The translations under genes and the position numbers were made by a program. DNA of 64,000 bases from an uncultured Oscillospiraceae bacterium (GTDB lineage: Bacteria > Bacillota > Clostridia > Oscillospirales > Oscillospiraceae), in NCBI GenBank assembly GCA_934573735.1, contig CAKTMC010000001.1, positions 364,346 to 428,345 on the forward strand, given 5' to 3'. Under the pieces are notes generated by a model that was not told the DNA's origin, made no database searches, and saw nothing but the letters and a program-made list of their open reading frames with translations. Below are positions 24,673-33,899 of the stretch, in pieces. Within the stretch, counting starts at the first letter, position 1, and every line of letters starts with the position of its first letter.

Positions 24673-25815
24673 ATGAACAAGACACTTGCACTTATTCTTG
24701 CTCTCATGCTCATGCTCGGCGCACTGGCAGGCTGCGGTCAGCAGAACGCCCCGGCAAACGAGACTCCCGCGCCCGCGGCTGCCGAGGAGACTCCCGCCGC
24801 CGAAGCTGAGACCGGCTCCGCTACCCGCGTCATCACCGACGGTCTGGGTCGTGAGATAGAAGTTCCTGCCGAGATAAACACCATCGTCACCCTCGGCAAC
24901 GCCTCCCGTATGCTCGTTTACCTCGGTCTTCAGGACAAGATGGTCACGGTTGCAAACGGCGACCAGAGCCAGAGCCGCTTCATGGCCTACGGCTGGTATA
25001 ACCAGGAGGCATGGGCAAAGCTCCCCGCCGCCGCTGCCGGTGGCTACGGTGAGATACTGCCCGAAGTCATCATTGAGGCCGACCCCGACATAATCCTCTG
25101 CACCTATGAGGAGGACATCGTCAACTCCATCGAGGAGCAGCTTGGCCGCTCCGTCGTCGCCGCCCCGCAGGGCACCCTCTTCGGTGAGGACTACGAGCTG
25201 GCGCTGCGCGTATTCGGTGAGGCCTGCGGCGTTCCCGAACGCGCCGAGGCGGTCATCTCCTTCATCAACGACTGCCTTGCAGACCTTGACGCTCGCACCA
25301 AGGACATTCCCGACGCTGACAAGCCCCTTGTACTCGGCGCTGCCGCCACCTTCCGCGGCGGTCACGGCATTGAGGGCGTTTACTCCAACAATGCCATCTT
25401 CTCCAAGATACACGCAAATGACGCCGCTGCCGGTCTCACCGAGGGTCCCAAGGGCGTTGAGATAGACCGCGAGCAGGTTCTCGCATGGGATCCCGATATG
25501 ATAATCCTTGACGCCGGCAACATTGAGCTTGTCAGGACTCAGTACGCCGAGGACCCCAGCTTCTTTGAGCAGCTCAGCGCCGTCAAGAACGGCAAGGTCT
25601 ATCAGTGGCCGAACTCCACCGCAAACTACACTAACGTCGAGATTCCCCTCGTCAGCGCATACTACGCCGGCGCCCTGATGTTCCCCGAGGCCTTTGCCGA
25701 TGTGGACTTTGAGGCCAAGGCAAACGAGATATTCTCCTTCTTCCTCGGCCACGACGGATATCTTGACATGCTGACCGAGGCAGGTCTGGGCTACGGCCCC
25801 GTCACTCTCGGCTAA
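24673..25815 (+). CDS. FecB/BtuF-type substrate-binding lipoprotein
   Basis: 380 residues. A lipoprotein signal (LALILALMLMLGALAGC), an Ala/Pro/Glu linker and a class III helical-backbone binding fold (VITDGLGREIEVPAEINTIV, EADPDIILCTYEEDI, AWDPDMIILDAGN). This class binds ferric siderophores, haem, cobalamin or other metal complexes. It is followed by a FecCD permease, an ATPase, a methyltransferase and an FmdE protein, so the ligand may be a metal complex or cofactor. The ligand cannot be read from sequence. Confidence 0.88.
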   Translation: MNKTLALILALMLMLGALAGCGQQNAPANETPAPAAAEETPAAEAETGSATRVITDGLGREIEVPAEINTIVTLGNASRMLVYLGLQDKMVTVANGDQSQSRFMAYGWYNQEAWAKLPAAAAGGYGEILPEVIIEADPDIILCTYEEDIVNSIEEQLGRSVVAAPQGTLFGEDYELALRVFGEACGVPERAEAVISFINDCLADLDARTKDIPDADKPLVLGAAATFRGGHGIEGVYSNNAIFSKIHANDAAAGLTEGPKGVEIDREQVLAWDPDMIILDAGNIELVRTQYAEDPSFFEQLSAVKNGKVYQWPNSTANYTNVEIPLVSAYYAGALMFPEAFADVDFEAKANEIFSFFLGHDGYLDMLTEAGLGYGPVTLG

Positions 25816-25843
25816 GCGATAAATACAGTAAGGTGTGATACAG

Positions 25844-26920
25844 TTGCAAAAACACCCCGCAAAAATCGAACAATATGAACGTTTCGTCGCCCGCAAGCGC
25901 ATAGCGCTTGCGGCTGCGGCGTTTATTACGCTTTTGGCAGCCGTGATATATATGGGCATCGGCTCCCTGCAAATAAGCCTTCCCGACATTCTGCGTGCGC
26001 TTGCGGGCGAGGGCGAGAAGAAATATCAGACCGCCATCATGAACATCCGCCTGCCGCGTGTGCTGGCGGCTATTCTCGTCGGCGGGACGCTTGCGGCCTC
26101 CGGCGCCGTGATGCAGTGCGTGCTGCGCAATCCCCTGGCCTCGGCCTCTACGCTCGGCGTGTCGCAGGGCGCGGCCTTCGGTGCGGCGCTCGGTATCATC
26201 GTATTCGGCGGCGGCGTTATCACGAACTCCAACTCCGCCTCCACCGTCTCCGTGGATAACCCCTACATCGTCACGCTCTGCGCCTTTCTCTTCGGCTCGG
26301 TTTCGTCCCTCGTCGTGATTTTGATATCGCGGCTCAAGAAAAACGTCGGTCCCGGCGGGCTGATACTCGCGGGCACGGCGCTGAGCTCCATGTTCGGCGG
26401 CGGCAGCACCCTGCTTCAATACTTTGCCGACGACACCTCGCTCGGCGCGGTCGTGTTCTGGACCTTCGGTAACCTCGGCAGCGCACGGTGGAAGGATTTG
26501 AAGTTTATCGTGGTCGTTTTCGTGCTGAGTCTTATATTCTATATGTATAACCGCTGGAACTATAACGCGATGGAGGCGGGCTATGACACGGCGAAAAGCC
26601 TCGGCGTTGACACAAAAAGGGTCATGGTCGTGAGCATGGCGGTCTGCTCGCTGTCCGCGGCGGTCGCGGTTTCCTTTGTCGGAATAATAAGCTTTGTCGG
26701 GCTTATCGCGCCGCATCTCATGCGCTTTTTCGTCGGCAACGACCACCGCTTCCTCATCCCCGGCTCGGCGGTCTGCGGCGCGCTGCTGCTGATACTTGCA
26801 GACGCGCTGGCAAAGCTCATCTCTCCGCCGATAATTCTGCCCATCGGCGCAATTATGTCGTTTATCGGCGGTCCGGTGTTCCTTATCCTGCTGTTCAGGG
26901 GGAAAAGCGTCAATGGTTGA
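25844..26920 (+). CDS. FecCD/BtuC-family ABC permease
   Basis: About 358 residues with roughly ten membrane helices and the family motifs IRLPRVLAAILVGGTLAASG, NPLASASTLGVSQGAAFGA and SFVGLIAPHLMRFFVGNDHR. I prefer TTG 25844, 8 nt after AAGGTG; a GTG at 25835 overlaps the ribosome site. It overlaps the ATPase gene by 8 bp, so the two are coupled. It forms the membrane channel for the ligand of the preceding lipoprotein. Confidence 0.9.
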   Translation: MQKHPAKIEQYERFVARKRIALAAAAFITLLAAVIYMGIGSLQISLPDILRALAGEGEKKYQTAIMNIRLPRVLAAILVGGTLAASGAVMQCVLRNPLASASTLGVSQGAAFGAALGIIVFGGGVITNSNSASTVSVDNPYIVTLCAFLFGSVSSLVVILISRLKKNVGPGGLILAGTALSSMFGGGSTLLQYFADDTSLGAVVFWTFGNLGSARWKDLKFIVVVFVLSLIFYMYNRWNYNAMEAGYDTAKSLGVDTKRVMVVSMAVCSLSAAVAVSFVGIISFVGLIAPHLMRFFVGNDHRFLIPGSAVCGALLLILADALAKLISPPIILPIGAIMSFIGGPVFLILLFRGKSVNG

Positions 26921-27710
26921 AGTCAAAGACATATCCTTCGCCTACGCCAAGGGCGGGCACGAAATTCTTGACGGCATTAGCTTTGACGTGCCCGGCGGCA
27001 TATGCACAGCCATACTCGGCAATAACGGCGCGGGCAAGAGTACTCTACTCAAGTGCATTGACCGCATACTGCGCCCCAAAACCGGCAGCGTCGTGGTGGA
27101 CGGCAAGGACGTATTCGCCATGAGCGGCAATGAGATGGCGCAGAACGTCGCCTACGTCGCGCAGAACGCTCACGCGGTCGATATGACCGTATTTGACACG
27201 GTGCTGCTCGGTCGCAAGCCCTATATTCAGTGGGACGCGACTCAGAAGGACCGGAGTATAGTCGCTGAAATCCTGCATCGCATGAAGCTTGAGGATTACG
27301 CGCTGCGCAACGTCTCGGAGCTTTCCGGCGGCGAGGCGCAGAAGGTTCTTATAGCCCGCGCTCTGGCGCAGGAGCCGCGTGTGCTGCTGCTCGACGAGCC
27401 GACAAGCAATCTTGACCCGCGCAATCAGCATGAGGTCATGCAGCTTGTTCGCGCGATAGCCAAGGAGAGCAGCATAAGCGTAATAAGCGTGCTGCATGAT
27501 CTGAACCTTGCAATACGCTACTGTGACCGCTTCATGTTCCTGAAGGGCTCAAAGATATACGCTCACGGCGGGCGCGAGGTCATGACGCCGGAAAATGTCG
27601 AGCACGTCTATGATATGCACGTCCACATAGTTGACTGCATGGGCATCCCCGTGCTGATACCCTTCCCGGACGTAAAAACCAGTGAGGAGGCCAAGGATGG
27701 AAGAGGTTAA
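26913..27710 (+). CDS. FecE/BtuD-type ABC ATPase
   Basis: 265 residues with Walker A GNNGAGKST, signature ELSGGEAQK (the SGGE form usual in this class), Walker B VLLLDEPTSNLD and H-loop VLHDLNLAIRYCD. It completes the FecBCD-type importer. Its 3' end overlaps the methyltransferase start by 14 bp, so the two are almost certainly cotranscribed. Confidence 0.92.
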   Translation: MVEVKDISFAYAKGGHEILDGISFDVPGGICTAILGNNGAGKSTLLKCIDRILRPKTGSVVVDGKDVFAMSGNEMAQNVAYVAQNAHAVDMTVFDTVLLGRKPYIQWDATQKDRSIVAEILHRMKLEDYALRNVSELSGGEAQKVLIARALAQEPRVLLLDEPTSNLDPRNQHEVMQLVRAIAKESSISVISVLHDLNLAIRYCDRFMFLKGSKIYAHGGREVMTPENVEHVYDMHVHIVDCMGIPVLIPFPDVKTSEEAKDGRG

Positions 27711-28467
27711 AAGCTGGAACGAGGCCGCGGCGGATTACCAGAAGGTATTCAAATACGGTCTCAACGAATATAACAAAAATCTTCTCGCCTTCTTCGTCGA
27801 TAACGGGCTGCTTCGCCCCGGCTGCCGGGTGCTCGATATCGGCTGCGGGGTCGGCAAGTACGGCACTTATTTTGCCGAGCTCGGCTGCGACGTGACTCTG
27901 ACCGACATTTCCCCCGTTATGCTTGAGCACGCAGCGGAGAATATGTCCGCCTTTGATACGCCGTGGCGCAGTGTTCAGGGCGATTTTGCCGAGCTTGAGC
28001 CGGAAGCGCTCTCCGGTGGTGAACGCTTTGACCTCTCTATCTCGATGATGTCCCCGGCGGTGCGTGAGCTTGCGGGCGTGAAGAAAATGAGCTCGCTGAC
28101 CCGCGGCTGGTGCTTTACGGCAAGCTTTGTCGAGTGGAGGCAGGAGATACGCGACGAGTTTTACCGGCGCATGGGCATAGAGCAGACACACAGCAGTGAC
28201 ATTACCTCGAGCGCCCCGACGCTCATCCGCGAGGTTTCGGCCGCAGGCTTTACGCCGCTTGTCAAATACGTCCCCTATGACTGGTGCGATGAGCGCAGTC
28301 CGGGTGAGGCGGCGGAATACCTGATGAAGCGCAGCGGCAGGGAATACAGCTCCGCAGATTTAGCTCGCGCCGAGGAGGTCGCCGCAACGCTTGCTGACGA
28401 GCGCGGTGTTTTTATCGACAGCGTAAACACAAAGGTCGTATGGATATACTGGAATACGGAGGGCTGA
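27697..28467 (+). CDS. Class I SAM-dependent methyltransferase
   Basis: 256 residues from ATG 27697 behind GAGGAGG. The Rossmann SAM site is clear (VLDIGCGVGKYGTYFAELGC, then VTLTDISPVML), with the acidic residue ending beta-2. The C-terminal half is less conserved-looking. The gene overlaps the ATPase and is 2 bp from the FmdE gene, so it probably modifies or releases the imported ligand. The substrate is unknown. Confidence 0.82.
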   Translation: MEEVKSWNEAAADYQKVFKYGLNEYNKNLLAFFVDNGLLRPGCRVLDIGCGVGKYGTYFAELGCDVTLTDISPVMLEHAAENMSAFDTPWRSVQGDFAELEPEALSGGERFDLSISMMSPAVRELAGVKKMSSLTRGWCFTASFVEWRQEIRDEFYRRMGIEQTHSSDITSSAPTLIREVSAAGFTPLVKYVPYDWCDERSPGEAAEYLMKRSGREYSSADLARAEEVAATLADERGVFIDSVNTKVVWIYWNTEG

Positions 28468-28469
28468 AA

Positions 28470-28808
28470 ATGGACATTCACGAGCTTTACAAAACTGCCG
28501 GCGAGCTGCACGGGCATCTCTGCCCCGGACTTGCCATCGGCGTCCGTGCCTCGGTCGAGGCGCAGTCACACGGCGGCAAAATCAGCGCCTGCACTCTCGG
28601 GCATCGCGCCTGCTGGGTGGACGGGATAATATCAGTTCTCGGTATAAAGCCGGAAATTGACGAGCAGGACAAGGCATTTTTTGATTTTGTCGGCGAAAAG
28701 GGCAGCTTCCGCCTGATGCTCGGCGCATTGCCGAAGGGCATGGAAAAGCCCGCGCTCATCGAGTATATTCTGACCGCGCCAATGGACAAAATTTTCGAGC
28801 TATGCTGA
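28470..28808 (+). CDS. Short FmdE family protein
   Basis: 112 residues. The family motif GELHGHLCPGLAIGVRA is near the N-terminus, followed by ISACTLGHRACWVDGI. FmdE proteins are related to subunit E of formylmethanofuran dehydrogenase. In non-methanogens their role is unclear, often beside metal or molybdenum/tungsten genes. This one lacks the GNL stretch and the C-terminal zinc-binding part seen in many members, so it is a minimal form. It is the last gene of the importer operon, before a strong terminator. Confidence 0.75.
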   Translation: MDIHELYKTAGELHGHLCPGLAIGVRASVEAQSHGGKISACTLGHRACWVDGIISVLGIKPEIDEQDKAFFDFVGEKGSFRLMLGALPKGMEKPALIEYILTAPMDKIFELC

Positions 28809-28815
28809 ATATAGT

Positions 28816-28850
28816 TTACCCCGGAGCCGTGAAAGCTCCGGGGTAATTTT
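28816..28850 (+). terminator. Intrinsic terminator of the FecBCD-methyltransferase-FmdE operon
   Basis: A 12-bp perfect stem (TTACCCCGGAGC / GCTCCGGGGTAA), a 7-nt loop and TTTT, 7 bp after the FmdE stop. It abuts the stop codon of the convergent small membrane gene. Confidence 0.88.
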
Positions 28851-29037
28851 AATGCCTTGCGGCGTATTTGAACATCCATATGACCAGTGCTGCGACTGCC
28901 AGAATGACCAGCACACCCAAAATGACGTTAAACAACCCGCTGATAATCGTTATCGCGCCGCCAATGAGCTTTACGACAAGCACTATCGCGCCGATAACGG
29001 CAGCGGCAACGACCGCATAAATTATGTAGTTTATCAT
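28849..29037 (-). CDS. Small hydrophobic membrane protein
   Basis: 62 residues from ATG 29037, preceded by AGGAGGAGCAA. Two or three hydrophobic stretches rich in Val/Ile/Ala/Gly cover almost the whole length, ending WMFKYAARH. No family is recognised. It lies 13 bp after rluD and is probably the last gene of the long minus-strand block. Confidence 0.6.
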   Translation of the reverse strand: MINYIIYAVVAAAVIGAIVLVVKLIGGAITIISGLFNVILGVLVILAVAALVIWMFKYAARH

Positions 29038-29050
29038 TTGCTCCTCCTGA

Positions 29051-29971
29051 TTATATCTCGTTTCCGAGGCGGGACAGCACCCCGGTAAAATACTCCGGAA
29101 GCGCCGCCTCAAGCTGCACAAGCTCTCCGCTGCGCGGATGGATAAATTTCAGCCGCCGTGCGTGCAGGCATTGACCCTCCAGCCCCTTCTCCGGGCATGG
29201 CGCGCCGTAGAGTCCGTCGCCGAGCAGGGGATGCCCGATGCTCGCCATATGAACGCGAATTTGATGCGTGCGCCCCGTCTCAAGGCGGCAGAGGATGTGC
29301 GAAAAGCCCCGATAGCGCGCGATAAGCTCATAGTGCGTGACGGCGGGCTTTGAGTTTTTCTGCGTGACCGCCATGCGCTTGCGATCGACCGGGTGGCGGC
29401 CGATGGGCGCGTCAATGGTGCCGGTATCGCTCTTGAAGCCGCCGTGAACCACCGCCTCATACTCGCGGCATAGCGTATGGTCTGCAAGCTGAGCTGCAAG
29501 AAACTGATGCGCATAGTCGTTTTTCGCCGCAATTATCAGCCCCGAGGTGTCCTTGTCTATGCGATGGACTATGCCGGGGCGCTTTTCGCCGCCGATACCG
29601 GAGAGTGAGTCTCCGCAGTGCCAGAGCAAAGCGTTTACAAGCGTCCCGTCCGGGTGCCCGGGCGCGGGATGAACCACCATGCCGCGCGGCTTATTGACGA
29701 CTATAACATCCGCATCCTCAAACACGACCTCAAGCGGGATATCCTGCGCCACAAGCTCCGTCTCCTCCGCCTCGGGCAAAAACAGCTCAAAGCTGTCGCC
29801 CACGGAGCATTTATAGTTTTTCTTGACCGGCTTACCGTCGAGCAGCACGGCGCCCTCGTCAATGAGCCGCTGCACGGCACTGCGCGTTATGCCGTCTAAA
29901 TTGCGCGCAAGGAGAGCGTCGACCCGGTCGCCGCTCTCCTCTGCTTTGATTATTATGACATTTTCGTCCAT
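29051..29971 (-). CDS. rluD: RluD-type 23S rRNA pseudouridine synthase
   Basis: 306 residues. An N-terminal S4 RNA-binding domain (DALLARNLDGITRSAVQRLI then DEGAVLLDGKPVKKNYK) precedes the RluA/RluD catalytic domain. The catalytic Asp is in IVHRIDKDTSGL, with the supporting GRTHQIRVHMASIGHPLLGD motif. The predicted role is modification of uridines in 23S rRNA helix 69. Its start overlaps the lspA stop by one base (TAATG), so the two are coupled, which is a common gene pair. Confidence 0.92.
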   Translation of the reverse strand: MDENVIIIKAEESGDRVDALLARNLDGITRSAVQRLIDEGAVLLDGKPVKKNYKCSVGDSFELFLPEAEETELVAQDIPLEVVFEDADVIVVNKPRGMVVHPAPGHPDGTLVNALLWHCGDSLSGIGGEKRPGIVHRIDKDTSGLIIAAKNDYAHQFLAAQLADHTLCREYEAVVHGGFKSDTGTIDAPIGRHPVDRKRMAVTQKNSKPAVTHYELIARYRGFSHILCRLETGRTHQIRVHMASIGHPLLGDGLYGAPCPEKGLEGQCLHARRLKFIHPRSGELVQLEAALPEYFTGVLSRLGNEI

Positions 29972-30969
29972 TACTTGAACTCGTTAAGAATATCGTCCAG
30001 CGAGAACTCGTCCTCGCTTGCGCTTGCCTTCGGCTGCACGACGGGCTTCTTTGCGGGAGCCGCCGGTGCTGCGGGAGCCGGGGTCTGCTTGGGCGGCTGC
30101 GTAAAGACCGGGCGCGCCGGAGCAGCCGGAGCCTGACCCGAGAACTTCTCAACGTCACTGCGGCGCTGAGCCTCGACCTGCGCATTGGCGCGCTCCCACT
30201 CAGCAAAGGGATTTGCCGGGTCAACGGTCAGCTTCTGCGCGGCGGGGGCGGGAGCCTGTACGCCGCGGGCGGCGCGGTTAGCCTTATACTGCTCGTACTC
30301 CGCCTCATAGCTCGGCTTGCGGCTCTTCTTCACGGGAGCGGGCTTTTCGACAGCCTTGCGGGATGGTCTGGGCTCCTCGTCGTCATACTCCTCGCGCTCT
30401 GCGCGGCGGCGCTTAAAGAGGGGGCGGGCGGGGACATCGTCCTCCTCGTCATCCTCAAGCTCGAAGTCGGGCTCGTCCTCGTAGTCCTCGTCTTCGTCCT
30501 CATCCTCCTCGTCCTCGCTGCGCCCGCCGAAAATCAGCGAGATGATAAACAGCAGCGCAAACACGGTGATGAAGATATCGGCGACGTTGAATATCGGGAA
30601 GCTCGACCAGAAATCGAACCTGAACATATCCTGCACATAGCCGTAAAGCACACGGTCAATGCAGTTGCCGATGCCGCCTGCCATGACAAACACCGCGCTC
30701 CAGCGCCCAAGCGGGCTGGAGATGAAGTTTGTGGCAAGGGCGATGATGATAGCGACGGTGAACACGCCGCAGATGATTATAAACGGGATGCGCGCCCCGC
30801 CGCCGCTCAAAAAGCCGAAGGCCGCGCCCGAATTATGGACATTGACCATGCTTATAACGCCGGGGATAAGCTCGTTTACCGCGCTTTCAAGCGGGATGTT
30901 CCCCGCGACCCAGTATTTGACCCACTGGTCGACGATTACCGCGAGCAGCGCAACTATCGCATACAGCAT
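29971..30969 (-). CDS. lspA: Lipoprotein signal peptidase with long disordered C-terminal tail
   Basis: Cleaves prolipoprotein signal peptides in the membrane. Residues 1-148 are a complete signal peptidase II with four helices, VNVHNSGAAFGFL, and catalytic Asp in GNCIDRVLYG (D105) and FNVADIFITV (D131). Residues 150-332 are an extra tail: a run of Asp/Glu, then basic patches (KRRRAEREE), Pro/Ala-rich segments and the terminal motif DEFSLDDILNEFK. Usual family length is about 150-170, so the tail doubles the protein. No frameshift is involved; it is a natural fusion or extension. Confidence 0.9.
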   Translation of the reverse strand: MLYAIVALLAVIVDQWVKYWVAGNIPLESAVNELIPGVISMVNVHNSGAAFGFLSGGGARIPFIIICGVFTVAIIIALATNFISSPLGRWSAVFVMAGGIGNCIDRVLYGYVQDMFRFDFWSSFPIFNVADIFITVFALLFIISLIFGGRSEDEEDEDEDEDYEDEPDFELEDDEEDDVPARPLFKRRRAEREEYDDEEPRPSRKAVEKPAPVKKSRKPSYEAEYEQYKANRAARGVQAPAPAAQKLTVDPANPFAEWERANAQVEAQRRSDVEKFSGQAPAAPARPVFTQPPKQTPAPAAPAAPAKKPVVQPKASASEDEFSLDDILNEFK

Positions 30970-31029
30970 ATTTATCTCCTATCTGCCGCCCGGAGACGGC
31001 GATTGATTTTTGCCTTGTCTCCTGCGGAT

Positions 31030-33831
31030 TTACTCTGCCGCAACGACCTCGGCGCAGCGCGGGCAAAGTCCGGTCTCGGGCTGAGCGTGCAGAGAGTGCA
31101 TCCAGCAGCGCGGGCACTTGACGCCGGGAGCCTCGATAACGGAAATGTTCAGCCCGGGATTATTCGCGCCGGCACCGCTGACGGCCTCCGCCTCCTCGCT
31201 GTCCTCGTCCTTGATAAGGCACTGAGACACGATGAACAGCTCCGAAAGGTTCATGCTGCCGACCTCGTCAAGCAGCTCACGGCTCTCCTCGTCCTTTGCG
31301 TGGAGACGGACGGAGGCCTCAAGAGGCTTGCCTATGCGCTTACTGGCGCGGGCAGTCTCCAGAACGCCGTTTACATCGTCACGCAGACTGATGAGCTTAT
31401 CCCAGCGGGCAAGAGCCGCCTCGTCAAGCGCATACTGCGTGAAGGGCTTGTTCATCTCGTTGAGGACGATATTGCGCGCGTCGTCGCCCTCGCGGTGAGG
31501 CATGGCCTGCCAGATCTCATCGCAGGTGAAGGCGAGTATCGGGGCAAACATCTTTGCCATGCTGTCGAGTATGAGGTAGAGCGCGGTCTGAGCGCTGCGG
31601 CGCTTGAGGCTGTCCTTCTTCTCGCAGTAGAGTCTGTCCTTGATGATATCAAGGTAGAAGCTCGACAGCTCCACAACGCAGAAATCGTTTATCGCGTGAG
31701 AAACGATGTGGAACTCATAGTCATTATAGGCTGCCGCGACCTTTTCGATAAGCTGATTGAGCTTGCTTATCGCCCAGCGGTCAAGCTCAAGCATATCCTC
31801 GGGCGCGACGAGATTATTCGCGTCAAAGCCGTCAAGGTTTCCGAGGCAGTAGCGCGCGGTGTTGCGGAACTTGAGATAGTTCTGGCTGAGCTGCTTGAAT
31901 ATCTCCTTGGAGCAGCGCACGTCAACATGATAGTCGGCAGAGCCCGCCCAGAGACGGACAATATCGGCACCGAACTCCTTTATCATCTCGGCAGGGTCAA
32001 CGCCGTTGCCGAGGGACTTGTGCATAGCCTTGCCCTCGCCGTCAACCGTCCAGCCGTGGGTCAGGCACTCTCTGTAGGGTGCGCCCTTGCCCAGTGCGCC
32101 TACGGCGACGAGCAGAGAGGACTGGAACCAGCCGCGATACTGGTCGCCGCCCTCCATGTACATATCGGCAGGCCAGAAGCCCTGATCGCGCTGCATGGCG
32201 GCGTAATGGGTGGAGCCGGAGTCAAACCAGCCGTCCAGCGTATCGGTCTCCTTGGTGAAGTGCTTGCCGCCGCAGTGCGGGCAGACAAAGCCCTCCGGGA
32301 GAAGCTCCGCCGCTTCCATCTCAAACCATGCGTTGCTGCCCTTCTCCTCAAAGATAGAGGCGACGGACTCAATGCTCTCATCGGTGCAGACGGGCTTATG
32401 GCAATCCTCGCAGTAGAACACGGGGATGGGCAGACCCCAGCGGCGCTGACGGGAGATGCACCAGTCGGCGCGCTCACGAATCATGGCGCCCATGCGATCC
32501 TTGCCCCATGCGGGCAGCCAGCGGACGCTCTCGCAGGCGGCGATGGCATCCTCCTTGAAGGAGTCGACCGAGCAGAACCACTGCGGAGTGGCGCGGAAGA
32601 TTATCGGGCTCTTGCAGCGCCAGCAGTGCGGATAGCTGTGGATTATATCCTCGGAGGCAAACAGAGCTCCGCTCTCCTTCATGTCGTTGAGAATGACGGG
32701 GTTAGACTCCTCGGTCTTGAGTCCCGCATACTTGCCTGCATAGTCGGTGTGGCGGCCCTGATCATCGACAGGGACGACCATCTTGATGCCGTAGCGCATA
32801 CAGGTCTGATAGTCGTCGGCACCGAAGCCGGGAGCGGTATGGACACAGCCGGTACCGGAGTCCATAGTGACGTAATCAGCCAGCAGCAGACGGGAGGTCT
32901 TGTCGAGGAAGGGATGCTGTGCGAGCATATTCTCAAAGAAGCGGCCGGGATAAGTCTCGACTATCTCATAGCTGTCAAAGCCGCCTATCTTCATGACCTT
33001 CTCGGTCAGAGCCTCGGCCATGACGTACATCTCGCCGTTGGGAGCCTTGACGACGGCATATGCCTCGTCCGGGTGCAGGGCTATGCCGAGGTTGCCGGGC
33101 AGGGTCCAGATGGTGGTCGTCCAAATAACGAAGCTGAGCTTGGAGAGGTCAAGGTGTGAAAGCTTACCGAGATCGTCCTTCATCGGGAACTTGACATACA
33201 CGGTGGTGCAGGGGTCGTCATGGTACTCTATCTCGGCCTCGGCGAGAGCGGTCTCGTCTTTGGCACACCAGTAGACGGGCTTGAGTCCCTTATAGATATG
33301 ACCGTTTCCGTACATCTTGCCGAAGATACGTACCTCGTCGGCCTCGAAGCCCTTGTTCATGGTCTTGTAGGGGTGCTCCCAGTCGCCGATGACGCCGAGA
33401 CGCTTGAAGCCCTCGCGCTGGATGTTTATATACTTCTCTGCATAGGCCTCGCAGGCGGAGCGGAAGTCCGCAACGCTCATGGCCTTATGGTTGAGCTTCT
33501 GTTCCTTGATTATCGCGCTTTCGATGGGCATACCGTGGTTATCCCAGCCGGGGATATAGGGAGTGTAGTAGCCGCGCATCGCATAGGAGCGGACGATAAA
33601 GTCCTTGATGGACTTGTTCAGCGCGTGACCCATATGGATATTGCCGTTGGAGAAAGGAGGACCGTCATGCAGAGAGAAGCGGGGCTTGCCCTCGTTCTTC
33701 TTGAGCATTTCGTTATATACGTCCTGCTCCTCCCAGTGCTTGAGCATTTCCGGCTCGCGCTTGGGCAAGCCGGCACGCATGGGAAAGTCGGTTTTCGGCA
33801 GGTTCAAGGTGGCGTTATAATCCTGTGCCAT
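31030..33831 (-). CDS. ileS: Isoleucyl-tRNA synthetase
   Basis: 933 residues, full length. The class I HIGH motif is HMGH (about residues 66-69). The second ATP-loop motif is KAMHKSLGN, where KMSKS is usual. The editing domain, anticodon-binding domain and a C-terminal zinc finger (CPRCWMHS ... CPRCAEVV) are present. ATG follows AGGAGAAATAAAAC. Only 100 bp separate it from divIVA and they contain a GC-rich hairpin, not a T-box, so the common tRNA-sensing control is not seen. It lies in the divIVA-ileS-lspA-rluD order typical of Firmicutes. Confidence 0.95.
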   Translation of the reverse strand: MAQDYNATLNLPKTDFPMRAGLPKREPEMLKHWEEQDVYNEMLKKNEGKPRFSLHDGPPFSNGNIHMGHALNKSIKDFIVRSYAMRGYYTPYIPGWDNHGMPIESAIIKEQKLNHKAMSVADFRSACEAYAEKYINIQREGFKRLGVIGDWEHPYKTMNKGFEADEVRIFGKMYGNGHIYKGLKPVYWCAKDETALAEAEIEYHDDPCTTVYVKFPMKDDLGKLSHLDLSKLSFVIWTTTIWTLPGNLGIALHPDEAYAVVKAPNGEMYVMAEALTEKVMKIGGFDSYEIVETYPGRFFENMLAQHPFLDKTSRLLLADYVTMDSGTGCVHTAPGFGADDYQTCMRYGIKMVVPVDDQGRHTDYAGKYAGLKTEESNPVILNDMKESGALFASEDIIHSYPHCWRCKSPIIFRATPQWFCSVDSFKEDAIAACESVRWLPAWGKDRMGAMIRERADWCISRQRRWGLPIPVFYCEDCHKPVCTDESIESVASIFEEKGSNAWFEMEAAELLPEGFVCPHCGGKHFTKETDTLDGWFDSGSTHYAAMQRDQGFWPADMYMEGGDQYRGWFQSSLLVAVGALGKGAPYRECLTHGWTVDGEGKAMHKSLGNGVDPAEMIKEFGADIVRLWAGSADYHVDVRCSKEIFKQLSQNYLKFRNTARYCLGNLDGFDANNLVAPEDMLELDRWAISKLNQLIEKVAAAYNDYEFHIVSHAINDFCVVELSSFYLDIIKDRLYCEKKDSLKRRSAQTALYLILDSMAKMFAPILAFTCDEIWQAMPHREGDDARNIVLNEMNKPFTQYALDEAALARWDKLISLRDDVNGVLETARASKRIGKPLEASVRLHAKDEESRELLDEVGSMNLSELFIVSQCLIKDEDSEEAEAVSGAGANNPGLNISVIEAPGVKCPRCWMHSLHAQPETGLCPRCAEVVAAE

Positions 33832-33872
33832 TGTTTTATTTCTCCTATCAGTCTGGATATATCAAAATCAAA

Positions 33873-33899
33873 GGGGCGTGCGCAGCTTGCGCTCGCCCC
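33873..33899 (-). terminator. GC-rich hairpin between divIVA and ileS
   Basis: Nested stem GGGGCG-GCGC / GCGC-CGCCCC with a 5-nt loop and one mismatch. On the minus strand it is followed by TTTGATTTTG, so it may be a weak terminator or attenuator. Confidence 0.45.

Noticed and set aside
30835..33159. A 774-codon open frame on the plus strand
   Set aside because: It is the antisense shadow of ileS and lspA, whose products have clear catalytic motifs. GC-rich codon bias leaves the opposite frame open.
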